Source of the DNA: CALDSL01 sp039810245
Lineage (GTDB): Bacteria; Chloroflexota; Anaerolineae; Anaerolineales; Anaerolineaceae
Length of the DNA stretch: 64,000 nt
Assembly (NCBI GenBank): GCA_039810245.1
Contig: JBDHWQ010000005.1
Location: 62,001 to 126,000 of the forward strand
Direction: 5' to 3'
The notes beneath the pieces are model-generated. The model was given only the letters and a program-made list of their open reading frames with translations. It was not told the origin of the DNA and made no database searches. Of the stretch, positions 34,901-41,464 are shown piece after piece. Each line of letters starts with the position of its first letter. The first letter of the stretch is position 1. The translations under genes were made by a program, and so were the position numbers.

Positions 34901-37488
34901 TCGGCAACCGAGACGCGCGTCATCTCGCGCCCGCGTGCCGAGACGATCTGCAGCGCGGCGGGGAAGCTGAGCGCGCCGGCAGCCACCAGCGCGGCATACT
35001 CGCCCAGGCTGTGGCCCATGACGATATCCGGGCGGTAGCCGTAGGTCGCCAGCAGGCGCAGCATGGCCACGTCGGCGGTCAGCACCGCGGGCTGGGTGAT
35101 GGCCGTGTCGCGCAGCGCGTCTTCGGCGCGCGCCACTGATTCTTTGTCTTCAGGCACGAAGATCAGGCTGGTCAGGGGGCGGCCAAGGATGGGGGTCATA
35201 ACTTCATCCGCTTCGCGGAAAGTTTCGGCCACCACCGGCGACAGGCTGCGCAGCTCGGCCAGCATGTTGGCATACTGCGAGCCCTGGCCGGGGAACAGGA
35301 ACGCCACTTTTCCGGGCTGGCCGCTGCCGCGATAGATGCCCTGCGCGGTCAGCGCCTGGCGGGTGGCCGGGGTGTCATTCTCCAGCACTTTGAGCGCTTT
35401 TTCCAGTTTTTTGTGCAGCTCGGCGGGGGTTTCATAATCCACCGCCAGCCGTTCAGGCTGCGCCAGCTCGGTTGGGCTGGGGATGCGCGCGGCCGGGACC
35501 TGCCCGGCTGCCGCGGCCTGCGCCGCGCGAAGCATTTGTTCGCGCAGTGCAGGCGCCGTGTCCGCGCTCAAAAACAGCGATGGCCTTTCCGGCAGCGTTG
35601 GCTGCGGCGGCTCTGCCGCGGCGGGAGCTACCAGGGTCTGAGTAATCATTGCGGCGCTCTCGGCCGCGGGTTGGTCGACAGATTCTACCGGGGCAACTTT
35701 CGCAGCCAGCGACTGCTCGACTAAGTCTACGACTTTGGCCAGGGTGTTGTAGTCGCTCAGGCGTAGATCTTCGCGGCGCGGGATGCTGTACAGCTCGCGC
35801 ACCGTGGCGAACAATTCCGCCTGCTTGACCGTATCCACGCCCAGGTCGGCTTCCATGTCCAGGTCGAGGTCGAGCATCTCGGTTGGATAACCGGTTTTTT
35901 CGCTCACCAGGCCCAGGATGCGCGCCTGGATTTCCGCGCGCGCGGGCAGGCTGGCTGGCTGCGCCGTTGCCCGGCAGGCTGCTTCCACGGGCAGGGGAGC
36001 TTCCCCTTCCGGAACGGCCGCTGCGCTCGCCGGCATCGCCGCGGGGTAAACCGCGCGCTCGGTGGTCAAGACGCCGGGCAGGTACTCTTCCATCACCACG
36101 TGGAAATTCGTGCCGCCAAAGCCAAACGACGAAATCGCCGCGCGCCGTGGGCCGTTTTCCGGCTGCGGCCAGTCGCGTTTCTCAGTATTGACGTAAAACG
36201 GCAGTTGGTCAAAGCTGATCGCCGGGTTAGGACGCTCGTAATTGATCGACGGCGGCAGCACCTTATCGCGCAGCGCCAGCGTAGCTTTGAGCAGCCCGGC
36301 CGCGCCGGCCGCGGCCTTCAAGTGGCCGAAGTTAGACTTGACAGAGCCCAGCGCAATCGAAGCCACCGGGGCTTCCAGACCGGCGAAAGCTGCCGCCAGG
36401 CTATTGACCTCGGCCACGTCACCCACCCGGGTGGACGTGCCATGGCCTTCAATGAGCGTCACGCTGCTGGGCATCAGGCCGGCGTCTTTCCAGGCGCGCT
36501 CGATGGCGCGCTGCTGGCCCAGCGGGTTCGGCGCGGTGATGCCTTTCCCTTTGCCGTCCGAGCTGGAGCCTATGCCGCGGATCACGGCCTGGATGTCATC
36601 GCCGTCGCGCTCGGCATCCACCAGGCGCTTGAGCAGGAAAATGGCCGTGCCTTCGCCCATCACAAATCCATTGGCTCCCTCGGCGAACGGCCGCGAGCCA
36701 TCCGGCGAGAGCGCGCCAATCTTGCAGAACTTGACGAAGCCTTCCGGGCCCATGTTGTGGTCCACGCCGCCGGTCAGAACCGCGTCAAAGCGGTGCGAGA
36801 TCAGCCCTTCCACCGCCGATTGCAGCGCCGCCATTGAAGAAGCGCAGGCCGCGTCGGTGACGAAGTTGGGGCCGGAGAAATTGAACACGTTGGCCACGCG
36901 TCCGGCGATGACGTTGGAAAGCTCGCCGGGCATGGTGTCTTCGGTGATTTCGGGCGTCAGCGCGCGGATGCCGCGCGTCATCCCGGCCAGCAGCGCGTCT
37001 TGCACTACGGCCGGCAGGTTTTGAAAATCAGGAATGGCCTGCAGCACTTCGATGTAATCCGGCAGGTGAATGCGGATGGTGGTGCGGTAGTGGTTTTCGC
37101 CGGCCAGCGCGTTGCCCAAAATCACCGCGGTGCGCGCCGGGTCAAACGCGCGCTGCGGATAGCCGTAATGCTGCAGCGCCTGGCGCGCGGCGGCGATGGC
37201 CCATTTTTGACCTTCGTCCATCACCGTCAGCACGCTGGGCGGGATGGGGATACCCCAGCGCATGGGTTCAAAGTCATACTGCGTCACCCAGCCACCAATT
37301 TTGGAATAGGTCTTATCGGTGGAGGCGGGATCGGGATCGTAGTATTTCTCCCATTTCCAGCGGTTTCCGGGTACTTCGCGGATGCTGGAGCGTCCGTTTT
37401 GAATGTTCTCCCAAAATGCCTGTGTATCCGGCGCGTCGGGCAAAATGGAGCCCAGGCCGACGATGGCAATTGCTTTCGGGTCTATCAT
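28954..37488 (-). CDS. Giant iterative-type synthase, PUFA-synthase-like: KS-ACP-AT-ACP-KS-ACP-KR-DH
   Basis: 2844 residues. KS1, about 4-470, has C215 (TDAACASS), H349 (EGHGTST) and H389 (SNFGHLKA). ACP1 is 515-595. AT, about 727-1020, has S827 (GHSLGEY) and H929 (VSHAFH). ACP2 is 1105-1185. KS2, about 1272-1782, has C1523 (NAACATTT), H1671 (SHETYTPARGG in place of HGTGT) and H1711 (FTGHTMG). ACP3 is 1886-1966. KR, about 2028-2455, has GGTGGI, S2410/S2411, Y2424 and N2428. DH, about 2545-2840, has H2566 (FLKDHALNGIPVLPG). Pro/Ala linkers join the domains. Every ACP reads G-V/I-D-T-V-K-Q, with Thr (553, 1143, 1925) at the phosphopantetheine position. There is no enoyl reductase or thioesterase. 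ATG start with AGGAGGT 9 nt upstream. Product unknown, probably a lipid or polyketide. Confidence 0.9.
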   Translation of the reverse strand: MIDPKAIAIVGLGSILPDAPDTQAFWENIQNGRSSIREVPGNRWKWEKYYDPDPASTDKTYSKIGGWVTQYDFEPMRWGIPIPPSVLTVMDEGQKWAIAAARQALQHYGYPQRAFDPARTAVILGNALAGENHYRTTIRIHLPDYIEVLQAIPDFQNLPAVVQDALLAGMTRGIRALTPEITEDTMPGELSNVIAGRVANVFNFSGPNFVTDAACASSMAALQSAVEGLISHRFDAVLTGGVDHNMGPEGFVKFCKIGALSPDGSRPFAEGANGFVMGEGTAIFLLKRLVDAERDGDDIQAVIRGIGSSSDGKGKGITAPNPLGQQRAIERAWKDAGLMPSSVTLIEGHGTSTRVGDVAEVNSLAAAFAGLEAPVASIALGSVKSNFGHLKAAAGAAGLLKATLALRDKVLPPSINYERPNPAISFDQLPFYVNTEKRDWPQPENGPRRAAISSFGFGGTNFHVVMEEYLPGVLTTERAVYPAAMPASAAAVPEGEAPLPVEAACRATAQPASLPARAEIQARILGLVSEKTGYPTEMLDLDLDMEADLGVDTVKQAELFATVRELYSIPRREDLRLSDYNTLAKVVDLVEQSLAAKVAPVESVDQPAAESAAMITQTLVAPAAAEPPQPTLPERPSLFLSADTAPALREQMLRAAQAAAAGQVPAARIPSPTELAQPERLAVDYETPAELHKKLEKALKVLENDTPATRQALTAQGIYRGSGQPGKVAFLFPGQGSQYANMLAELRSLSPVVAETFREADEVMTPILGRPLTSLIFVPEDKESVARAEDALRDTAITQPAVLTADVAMLRLLATYGYRPDIVMGHSLGEYAALVAAGALSFPAALQIVSARGREMTRVSVADNGAMAAVSAPIAEVERILKGIPGYVVIANINSPLQSVIGGATAAVEQAVQACLDAGFQAVRIPVSHAFHTAIVAPASGPLRAIIARLGVQPPQIPVIANVTGQAYPTDPEQILDMLANQVASPVQFIQGMQALYAAGARVLVESGPKRVLSALATDNLKDKSDVMVLSTNHPRKGALPSLNEALCGLWAAGVMPAGTEERTAGQKKQVLPEDMAAHDTDRAGWEPAPTEMPAAVVATQKELPGREEIQARILGLVSEKTGYPTEMLDLDLDMEADLGVDTVKQAELFATVRELYGIPRREDLRLSDYSTLAKVIDFVEQSLDAKAAPIEPAFQPVAASATPPTLAPATPVPAQPAVVLGEYTAVNIPTVRPPLSQPTRVSFEPEFVLATCGLTARSALATSSVAQPARLTGSVVISGAGLGLPGTGHAVFEDDNVQRILSGQNMIDPLREETRETLLEKRITRLNKSDAGATMDIITDLERTIKLAGQRGEFDLAQDFGVPQERIEATDIATQLAIAAGVEALRDAGIPLVMRYRRTSLGSLLPDRWMLPEALADETGVIFGSAFPGLGRMAEETDRFYQHQNLLGQLETLRELRGLPGNASPALAEALDARIRALEEQLAALDYHFDRRFIFRILNMGHSQFAEYIGARGPNTAVNAACATTTHAVALAEDWIRSGRARRVVVVAGDDVTSGRLMDWIGAGLLASGATTTEGNLRLAALPFDRRRNGMIMGMGAAALVVEAEDAVRERGMRGIAEVLSAQVANSAFHGTRLDVCHVREVMDRLVSQAEERFGIRREDIAPKTVFLSHETYTPARGGSAAAEIHALRHTFGAAANRVVIANTKGFTGHTMGVGIEDVVAVKALETGIVPPVAHLDGQFEPDPDLGDLNLSRGGEYPVQYALRLGAGFGSQIAMTLLRKIPNTGERVHQPTYQKWLAAAAGYASADLEVTQRTLRVRHQGAPTLTPARSTWAYGSGPTLFADAPEDGPAPALSLAPATAAESVADAAAMEGTQPAVVSDILTEVPTHDEIQARILSLVSEKTGYPAEMLDLDLDLEADLGIDTVKQAELFVNVRETYGIPRREDLRLSDYNTLSKVIGFVEQSLKPQPAPEPEKPDVQPVAERSAQTVQATPTPATAQPPQVVERKVPVAVLRPRLELCKPTGAQLEGARVVVVHDRGGAGDALASVLAARGARVLALRDTMPEAAAAQTQTWLAEGPLQGVYHLSALDIELPLEQMDEHSWQAANDARVGVLYTVMHAITAMGGSPFLVSATRLGGLHAVTGDVPAPLGGAVTGFTKAYAAERPRTLVKSVDFTRDAAPGTIAARLVDETLRDPGMVEIGWEGEQRFTISLMAAPLDEASADFTNPVTLITGGTGGIAAPILLDLARHLGGSYYLTSRSPLPAEDHPDFALLSDRDALRRALAARLQASGEKATPARVEAQIEALERAAGAQRLLRDLRALGCRAEYAACDVTSAEALNTLAGRIASEEGRLDLVLHAAGVDHSKMLENKEPADFARVYAAKATGFFHLLRAVMALPQPPRAVVAFSSVAARFGNAGQTDYAAANDLLDKCCAALNDRLPRTRFLALDWGAWAEVGMASRGSLPQIMQRAGIEMLSPESAAPLLRQELLADTRGEAVLAGALGMLSRPRDRDGGLDLERANRALVEGEPAHVMLSHLAGFDLYRGIVLEAELDPAAEPFLKDHALNGIPVLPGVMGIEGFSVAAQHVASVLGASNAGFHVARLEGVRFLGPFKFYRGEPRRITWYAQVLRQPDGLCAHVTLESTLALKARPAEPVQHFTGKVYLKPVSAPETRPTVVEPPHWNGAYTLKREEVYKLYFHGPAFQVLEAVQRNGRTVLGRLSTDMPPTTSTGQALISAPLLIELCLQTAGVYEIGKTGVLALPQSIGEVRLYGQPAAGSDLFAQVTPGRNADDSLCFDARVLDSHGRLYLELKDYTTSPLPYPVEEELRRPLRRLVEDERGG
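31591..31833 (-). repeat. ACP3 domain repeat in the synthase gene
   Basis: The most divergent of three carrier-domain repeats; it shares the TGYP-EMLDLDLD and RREDLRLSDYNTL blocks with the other two. Thr1925 is encoded ACG. Confidence 0.8.
33934..34176 (-). repeat. ACP2 domain repeat in the synthase gene
   Basis: About 80 residues that are nearly identical to ACP1, differing at only a few sites (for example YGIP against YSIP). Thr1143 is encoded ACA, while ACP1 uses ACG, so the Thr is kept despite silent drift. Confidence 0.8.
34217..34241. repeat. Short GC palindrome inserted in a coding linker
   Basis: GGGCGGGTT (34221-34229) and AACCCGCCC (34233-34241) around CCC, preceded by GTAG. It codes for part of the AT-ACP2 linker (GWEPAPTE on the minus strand). 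It looks like the REP-type palindromes I know from other genomes, inserted in frame in a tolerant linker. Confidence 0.45.
35704..35943 (-). repeat. ACP1 domain repeat in the synthase gene
   Basis: First carrier-domain repeat, close to identical with ACP2 in protein and DNA. Thr553 is encoded ACG (35832-35830). Confidence 0.8.
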
Positions 37489-37612
37489 GGGTGCAATACC
37501 TCCTGAATACGCGAGGGAAAGCGAGCTTCCCGTGGGGTGATGTGCTGTATCCGGCTTCCCCTATTGACGTGATGATACGCACTGGAATGCAAGTCTCTTT
37601 GGGAAACAACAC

Positions 37613-37654
37613 AAAAAAAGCCGGATGGTTGCGCTTGCACAACCATCCGGCTTT
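37613..37654 (-). terminator. Intrinsic terminator between the biotin carrier gene and the synthase gene
   Basis: 15-bp perfect arms (37654-37640 and 37631-37617 on the minus strand) are followed on that strand by a T7 tract (37619-37613). It lies 17 bp after the carrier gene and about 125 bp before the synthase ATG, so carboxylase transcripts should mostly stop here and the synthase should need its own promoter or read-through. Confidence 0.88.
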
Positions 37655-37671
37655 CCGGTTCTCAAAAACGT

Positions 37672-38154
37672 CTAGTCGATCTGCACCAGGAGCGCACCTT
37701 TGTCCACCTGCGTGGTAGGGCGGGCGGCCACGCGGGTCACGCGCCCGGCAATGGGGGCGCGCATCTGCATTTGCATTTTCATCGATTCCAGCACCGCCAG
37801 CACCTGGCCCTGCTGTACCTCTTCGCCCTCGCTGACGTGCACTTCCAGCACCAGCCCGGGCATGGGCGCCAGCACTGTGCCGGCCTGCTGTGCTTCTCTG
37901 CGGCGCGGTTCGCGCCGGTTGGGCGCTTCCACCTTCGCCACCACGCGCTGCGCGCCGATCACCACTTCGATGCTGCCTGACGCCTGCTCCTGCAAATGCA
38001 CTTCCACGTCGCGTTGTTCGTGGCGCAAGATGTACAGCCCGTTGCCGTTCAGGCGGATCAACCGCGAGGTGACCGGCACGCCGTTGACCACCACGCGGTT
38101 ATTGATGATCTTCACCTGGTACTGGTTATTGCCGATGGTTACATTGTAATTCAC
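37672..38154 (-). CDS. Biotin carboxyl carrier protein of an acyl-CoA carboxylase
   Basis: A 160-residue protein. Residues 90-160 form a biotinyl domain with the attachment site ESMKMQMQ (biotin on K126) and APMPGLV at its start. The first 75 residues resemble the small beta domain found in carriers of propionyl/acetyl-CoA carboxylases. BirA at 4.2 kb is the likely ligase. It is 15 bp after the biotin carboxylase gene in the same operon. Confidence 0.9.
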   Translation of the reverse strand: MNYNVTIGNNQYQVKIINNRVVVNGVPVTSRLIRLNGNGLYILRHEQRDVEVHLQEQASGSIEVVIGAQRVVAKVEAPNRREPRRREAQQAGTVLAPMPGLVLEVHVSEGEEVQQGQVLAVLESMKMQMQMRAPIAGRVTRVAARPTTQVDKGALLVQID

Positions 38155-38169
38155 GGGCTTCTCCTTGGG

Positions 38170-39642
38170 TCAATCCCCGCGCATCTGCTCGCGCCAGGCG
38201 GCTTCCCGCCAGGGTCGCGCGGCCCCATTGTGATGTGGCAGCGACTGCTCGCGCTGCTGGTGGGCAAACAGGGCAATCGCCACGGCAGCTTCGCGTTCCA
38301 GTTCCGGGCCGGGGTCCAGCACCGGCTTGAAGCTTTCCAGATAGGTGGTGTGGAACGTTCCGCTGACGAAAGCCGGGCTGCTCAACAACTGCAGCAGGAA
38401 GTACAGATCGGTGGGTACACCGCTGATCTGGAATTCGCGCAGCGCGCGCGACATGCGCGCGATGGCCGCGTCGCGATCTTCGCCCCACACGATGACTTTT
38501 GCCAGCAGCGAGTCGTAGGCGGTGACAACCGGCATGCCGATGTACAGCGCGCTGTCGACGCGCACAAACGGGCCGCCCGGCTCGCGCATATAGGTGATGG
38601 CTCCTGAGGCGGGCATGAAGTCATGCTCGGCGTCTTCGGCCAGTACGCGCGCCTCGATGGCCGCACCGCGGAACGTAATTTCTTCCTGGCGCAAGCGCAG
38701 CTTGCCGCCTGCCGCCAGGATGAGCTGTTCGCGCACCAGATCCAGCCCGGTTACCATTTCGGTCACCGGGTGCTCTACCTGGATGCGCGGATTGACTTCA
38801 ATGAAGTGAATATTGCCGCTTGAATCCAGCAGAAATTCCACCGTGCCCAGGCTGCGGTAGTTGAGCGAGCAGCCCAGCCGCAGCGCGGCATCGTACAATT
38901 CCTGGCGGGTCGACTCCGGCAGCCCTGGCGCGGGCGTTTCTTCGATCAGTTTCTGTCGGCGGCGCTGGATCGAGCACTCGCGCTCGCCCAGGGTAATCAC
39001 ATTACCCTGGCCATCGCCCAGGATCTGCACCTCGATGTGGCGCGCCTCGGGAACCAGCGGCTCCAGGTAGACGGTGTCATCGTCAAACGCCTGGCAGGCT
39101 TCCAGCCGCGCCGCGGCGATCATCATTTCCAGCTCTCCAGGCGAGCGTGCCAGGCGAATGCCGCGACCGCCGCCCCCTGCCGCGGCTTTGACCAGCACCG
39201 GGTACTGCACGTTCTCGGCATAGCCCACTGGCAGCTCGCACGGCACCGATTCATCCGAGCCAGGCAGCACCGGCAGCCCGGCCTCGCGCGCGATGCGCCG
39301 CGATTCGAGCTTATCGCCCATTTTTTCGATGGTTTCCGGGCGCGGGCCGATGAATATCAACCCGGCGGCTTCCACCGCGCGTGCGAAGGCCGCATTTTCG
39401 GAAAGAAAACCATAGCCCGGGTGCACCGCGTCGGCGCCGCTGCGCCGCGCCGCGTCCAGAATAACCTGCGCGTCGAGGTAGCTCTTGTTTTCGCCGATGG
39501 CGATGGCTTCATCGGCCGAGCGGGTATGCGGGGCGATGCGGTCAGCATCCGAATACACCGCCACGCTGGGAAAGCCCATTTCGCGGCAGGTGCGCATGAT
39601 GCGGATGGCGATCTCACCCCGGTTTGCGACCAGTACTTTCAT
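38170..39642 (-). CDS. accC: Biotin carboxylase subunit of acyl-CoA carboxylase
   Basis: 490 residues. It has the N-terminal KVLVANRGEIAIRIMRTC fold, the ATP-grasp glycine loop KAAAGGGGRGI, the QRRRQKLIEE stretch with EVNPRIQVEHPVTE carrying catalytic residues, and the C-terminal domain. It carboxylates biotin on the carrier protein with ATP and bicarbonate. ATG at 39642 with GAGGAA upstream; a TTG one codon earlier is also possible. It lacks an attached biotinyl domain, which is supplied by the next gene. Confidence 0.93.
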   Translation of the reverse strand: MKVLVANRGEIAIRIMRTCREMGFPSVAVYSDADRIAPHTRSADEAIAIGENKSYLDAQVILDAARRSGADAVHPGYGFLSENAAFARAVEAAGLIFIGPRPETIEKMGDKLESRRIAREAGLPVLPGSDESVPCELPVGYAENVQYPVLVKAAAGGGGRGIRLARSPGELEMMIAAARLEACQAFDDDTVYLEPLVPEARHIEVQILGDGQGNVITLGERECSIQRRRQKLIEETPAPGLPESTRQELYDAALRLGCSLNYRSLGTVEFLLDSSGNIHFIEVNPRIQVEHPVTEMVTGLDLVREQLILAAGGKLRLRQEEITFRGAAIEARVLAEDAEHDFMPASGAITYMREPGGPFVRVDSALYIGMPVVTAYDSLLAKVIVWGEDRDAAIARMSRALREFQISGVPTDLYFLLQLLSSPAFVSGTFHTTYLESFKPVLDPGPELEREAAVAIALFAHQQREQSLPHHNGAARPWREAAWREQMRGD

Positions 39643-39726
39643 CAAAATGTTTTCCTCGGTTGATATCTCAATTTCTACGCCATACCGTACCCCTCAACTG
39701 GCTCAGGGTACTTTCTATCGCAATGG

Positions 39727-41271
39727 TTACAAAGGTATATTGCCATGCTTGCGCTGCGCGGTCACCTGGCGCTTGTCGCGCAGGCTTTCCAGCGCAGTGA
39801 TGATGCGCTGGCGCGCCTCTTCTGGGGCGATCACGTCATCCAGGTAGCCGCGCGCAGCAGCCACAAACGGGTTGGCCAGGTCTGCGCGGTAGCGCTGGGT
39901 CAGCTCGGCCTGGCGCGCCGCGGGATCTTCCGCGCCATCCAGCTCCTTGCGGAACACGATACGCACCGCGCCATCCGGGCCCATCACGGCAATTTCGGCG
40001 TTGGGCAGGGCGTAGTTGATATCCCCCGCCAGGTGCTTGGAGCTCATCACAATGTACGCGCCGCCGTATGCCTTGCGCAGGATCAGCGTAACCTTGGGCA
40101 CGGTAGCTTCGGCGTAAGCGTAGATCATTTTCGCTCCGTGGCGGATGATGCCGCCGTGTTCCTGCTCGAGTCCTGGCATAAAACCGGGCGTGTCCACCAG
40201 GGTCAGAAGCGGAATGTGAAAGCTGTCGCAAAAGCGGATAAAGCGCGCAGCCTTATCGGACGCGTTGATGTCCAACACCCCGGCCAGAAATTCGGGCTGG
40301 TTGGCCACAATGCCTACCGTATGCCCATCCATGCGCGCAAACCCGACCACGATATTGCGCGCGTACTCACCCTGTACCTCCAGGAAGTTGCCGCCATCCA
40401 CCAGCGCCTCGATCACTTCGTGCACGTCGTAGGAGCGCTGCGGGTCGTCCGGCACGGTAGCGCCGACTTCAGGCGTGGCGCGGTCGGGCTCGTCGCTGGT
40501 GGGGTATTGCGGTGGTGGAGTGAGGTTGTTGGGCGGCAGGTAGGAGAGCAGCTCGCGCACCTGGGCCAGCAGGCTTTCCTCATCCGCGGCGGTAAAATGC
40601 GCCACGCCGCTGCGCACGTGGTGCACGTGTGCCCCGCCCAGCGAGTCAGAATCCACGTCTTCGTGGGTCACGGCACGCACCACTTCCGGCCCGGTAATGA
40701 ACATATTGGCCGTGCCTTCGGCCATAAACACAAAGTCGGTGATGGCGGGAGAGTATACCGCACCTCCGGCGCACGGCCCCAGGATGATCGAAATCTGCGG
40801 GATCACGCCCGAGGCGCGCACGTTACGGAAAAAGATATCACCATATCCGGCCAGGGCATCCACGCCTTCCTGGATGCGCGCCCCGCCGGAATCGTTGAGG
40901 CCGATCAGCGGCGCGCCATTCTGTATGGCCATGTCCATCACCCGAGCAATCTTCTGCCCGTGCGCCAGCCCCACCGAGCCGCCCAGGATGGTGAAGTCCT
41001 GGGCGAAGATGTACACCAGCCGGCCATCGATCTTGCCATATCCGGTAACCACGCCGTCGCCCAGCGGGTGTTGTTTTTCCATACCCAGCCCGGTGGCGCG
41101 GTGCTGCACGAACGCGCCGATCTCCTGGAAGGTGTCCGGGTCGAGCAGTTGTTCGATGCGCTCGCGTGCCGTGCGCTTCCCTTTGGCATGCTGCGCCGCG
41201 ATGCGCGCTTCACCGCCACCCAGGCGGGATTCGGCGCGCAAGGATTCCAAGCGAGAGGTTTGATCAGTCAT
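39727..41271 (-). CDS. Acyl-CoA carboxylase carboxyltransferase (beta) subunit
   Basis: A 514-residue single-chain carboxyltransferase of the PccB/AccD type, with two crotonase-like halves. The oxyanion and CoA-site stretches (GGSVGLAHGQK, DSGGARIQEG, GGAVYSPA; second half KAYGGAYIVMSSKHL, AEIAVMGPDGAV) are complete. It moves CO2 from biotin to acetyl- or propionyl-CoA; I cannot assign the substrate by eye. I use the ATG at 41271 (MTDQTSRLESL); a GTG at 41313 would add 14 residues. First gene of the carboxylase operon. Confidence 0.92.
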   Translation of the reverse strand: MTDQTSRLESLRAESRLGGGEARIAAQHAKGKRTARERIEQLLDPDTFQEIGAFVQHRATGLGMEKQHPLGDGVVTGYGKIDGRLVYIFAQDFTILGGSVGLAHGQKIARVMDMAIQNGAPLIGLNDSGGARIQEGVDALAGYGDIFFRNVRASGVIPQISIILGPCAGGAVYSPAITDFVFMAEGTANMFITGPEVVRAVTHEDVDSDSLGGAHVHHVRSGVAHFTAADEESLLAQVRELLSYLPPNNLTPPPQYPTSDEPDRATPEVGATVPDDPQRSYDVHEVIEALVDGGNFLEVQGEYARNIVVGFARMDGHTVGIVANQPEFLAGVLDINASDKAARFIRFCDSFHIPLLTLVDTPGFMPGLEQEHGGIIRHGAKMIYAYAEATVPKVTLILRKAYGGAYIVMSSKHLAGDINYALPNAEIAVMGPDGAVRIVFRKELDGAEDPAARQAELTQRYRADLANPFVAAARGYLDDVIAPEEARQRIITALESLRDKRQVTAQRKHGNIPL

Positions 41272-41377
41272 AGGTATTTGTGATTGTTCCCTTTCGTCTG
41301 CGGGTGATAACACCCGGTCGGCTGGCGCGTTACGCCACGTCGCCGCCTGCGCCGTGCTTTTCCCCTGTTTCCCCTGT

Positions 41378-41383
41378 ATTATA
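41378..41383 (-). promoter_or_regulatory. -10 box for the carboxylase operon
   Basis: TATAAT on the minus strand, about 107 bp upstream of the beta-subunit ATG. A TTGACA lies only 12 bp further up (41401-41396 on the minus strand), too close for a normal sigma-70 pair. Confidence 0.35.
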
Positions 41384-41427
41384 GTCGTAAAGGGGTGTCA
41401 AATGCTATCCAGGCAGTCGGCCCGCGG

Positions 41428-41456
41428 TTGCGAGCTGCCCGGTTTTCCCCTATACT
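41428..41456 (+). promoter_or_regulatory. Promoter of the BTAD regulator gene
   Basis: TTGCGA (41428-41433), 17-nt spacer, TATACT (41451-41456), ending 8 nt before the ATG at 41465 (5 nt before a GTG at 41462). This is the best-supported leaderless start in the window because both boxes have ideal spacing. Confidence 0.6.
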
Positions 41457-41464
41457 CATGCGTG

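Noticed and set aside
41378..41401. TTGACA and TATAAT on the minus strand upstream of the carboxylase operon as a full promoter
   Set aside because: The spacer is only 12 bp, too short for sigma-70; only the -10 box is kept as a weak call.
41354..41464. Upstream extension of the BTAD regulator
   Set aside because: It overlaps the promoter boxes and adds residues unlike the family start MLTIHLFGNP.
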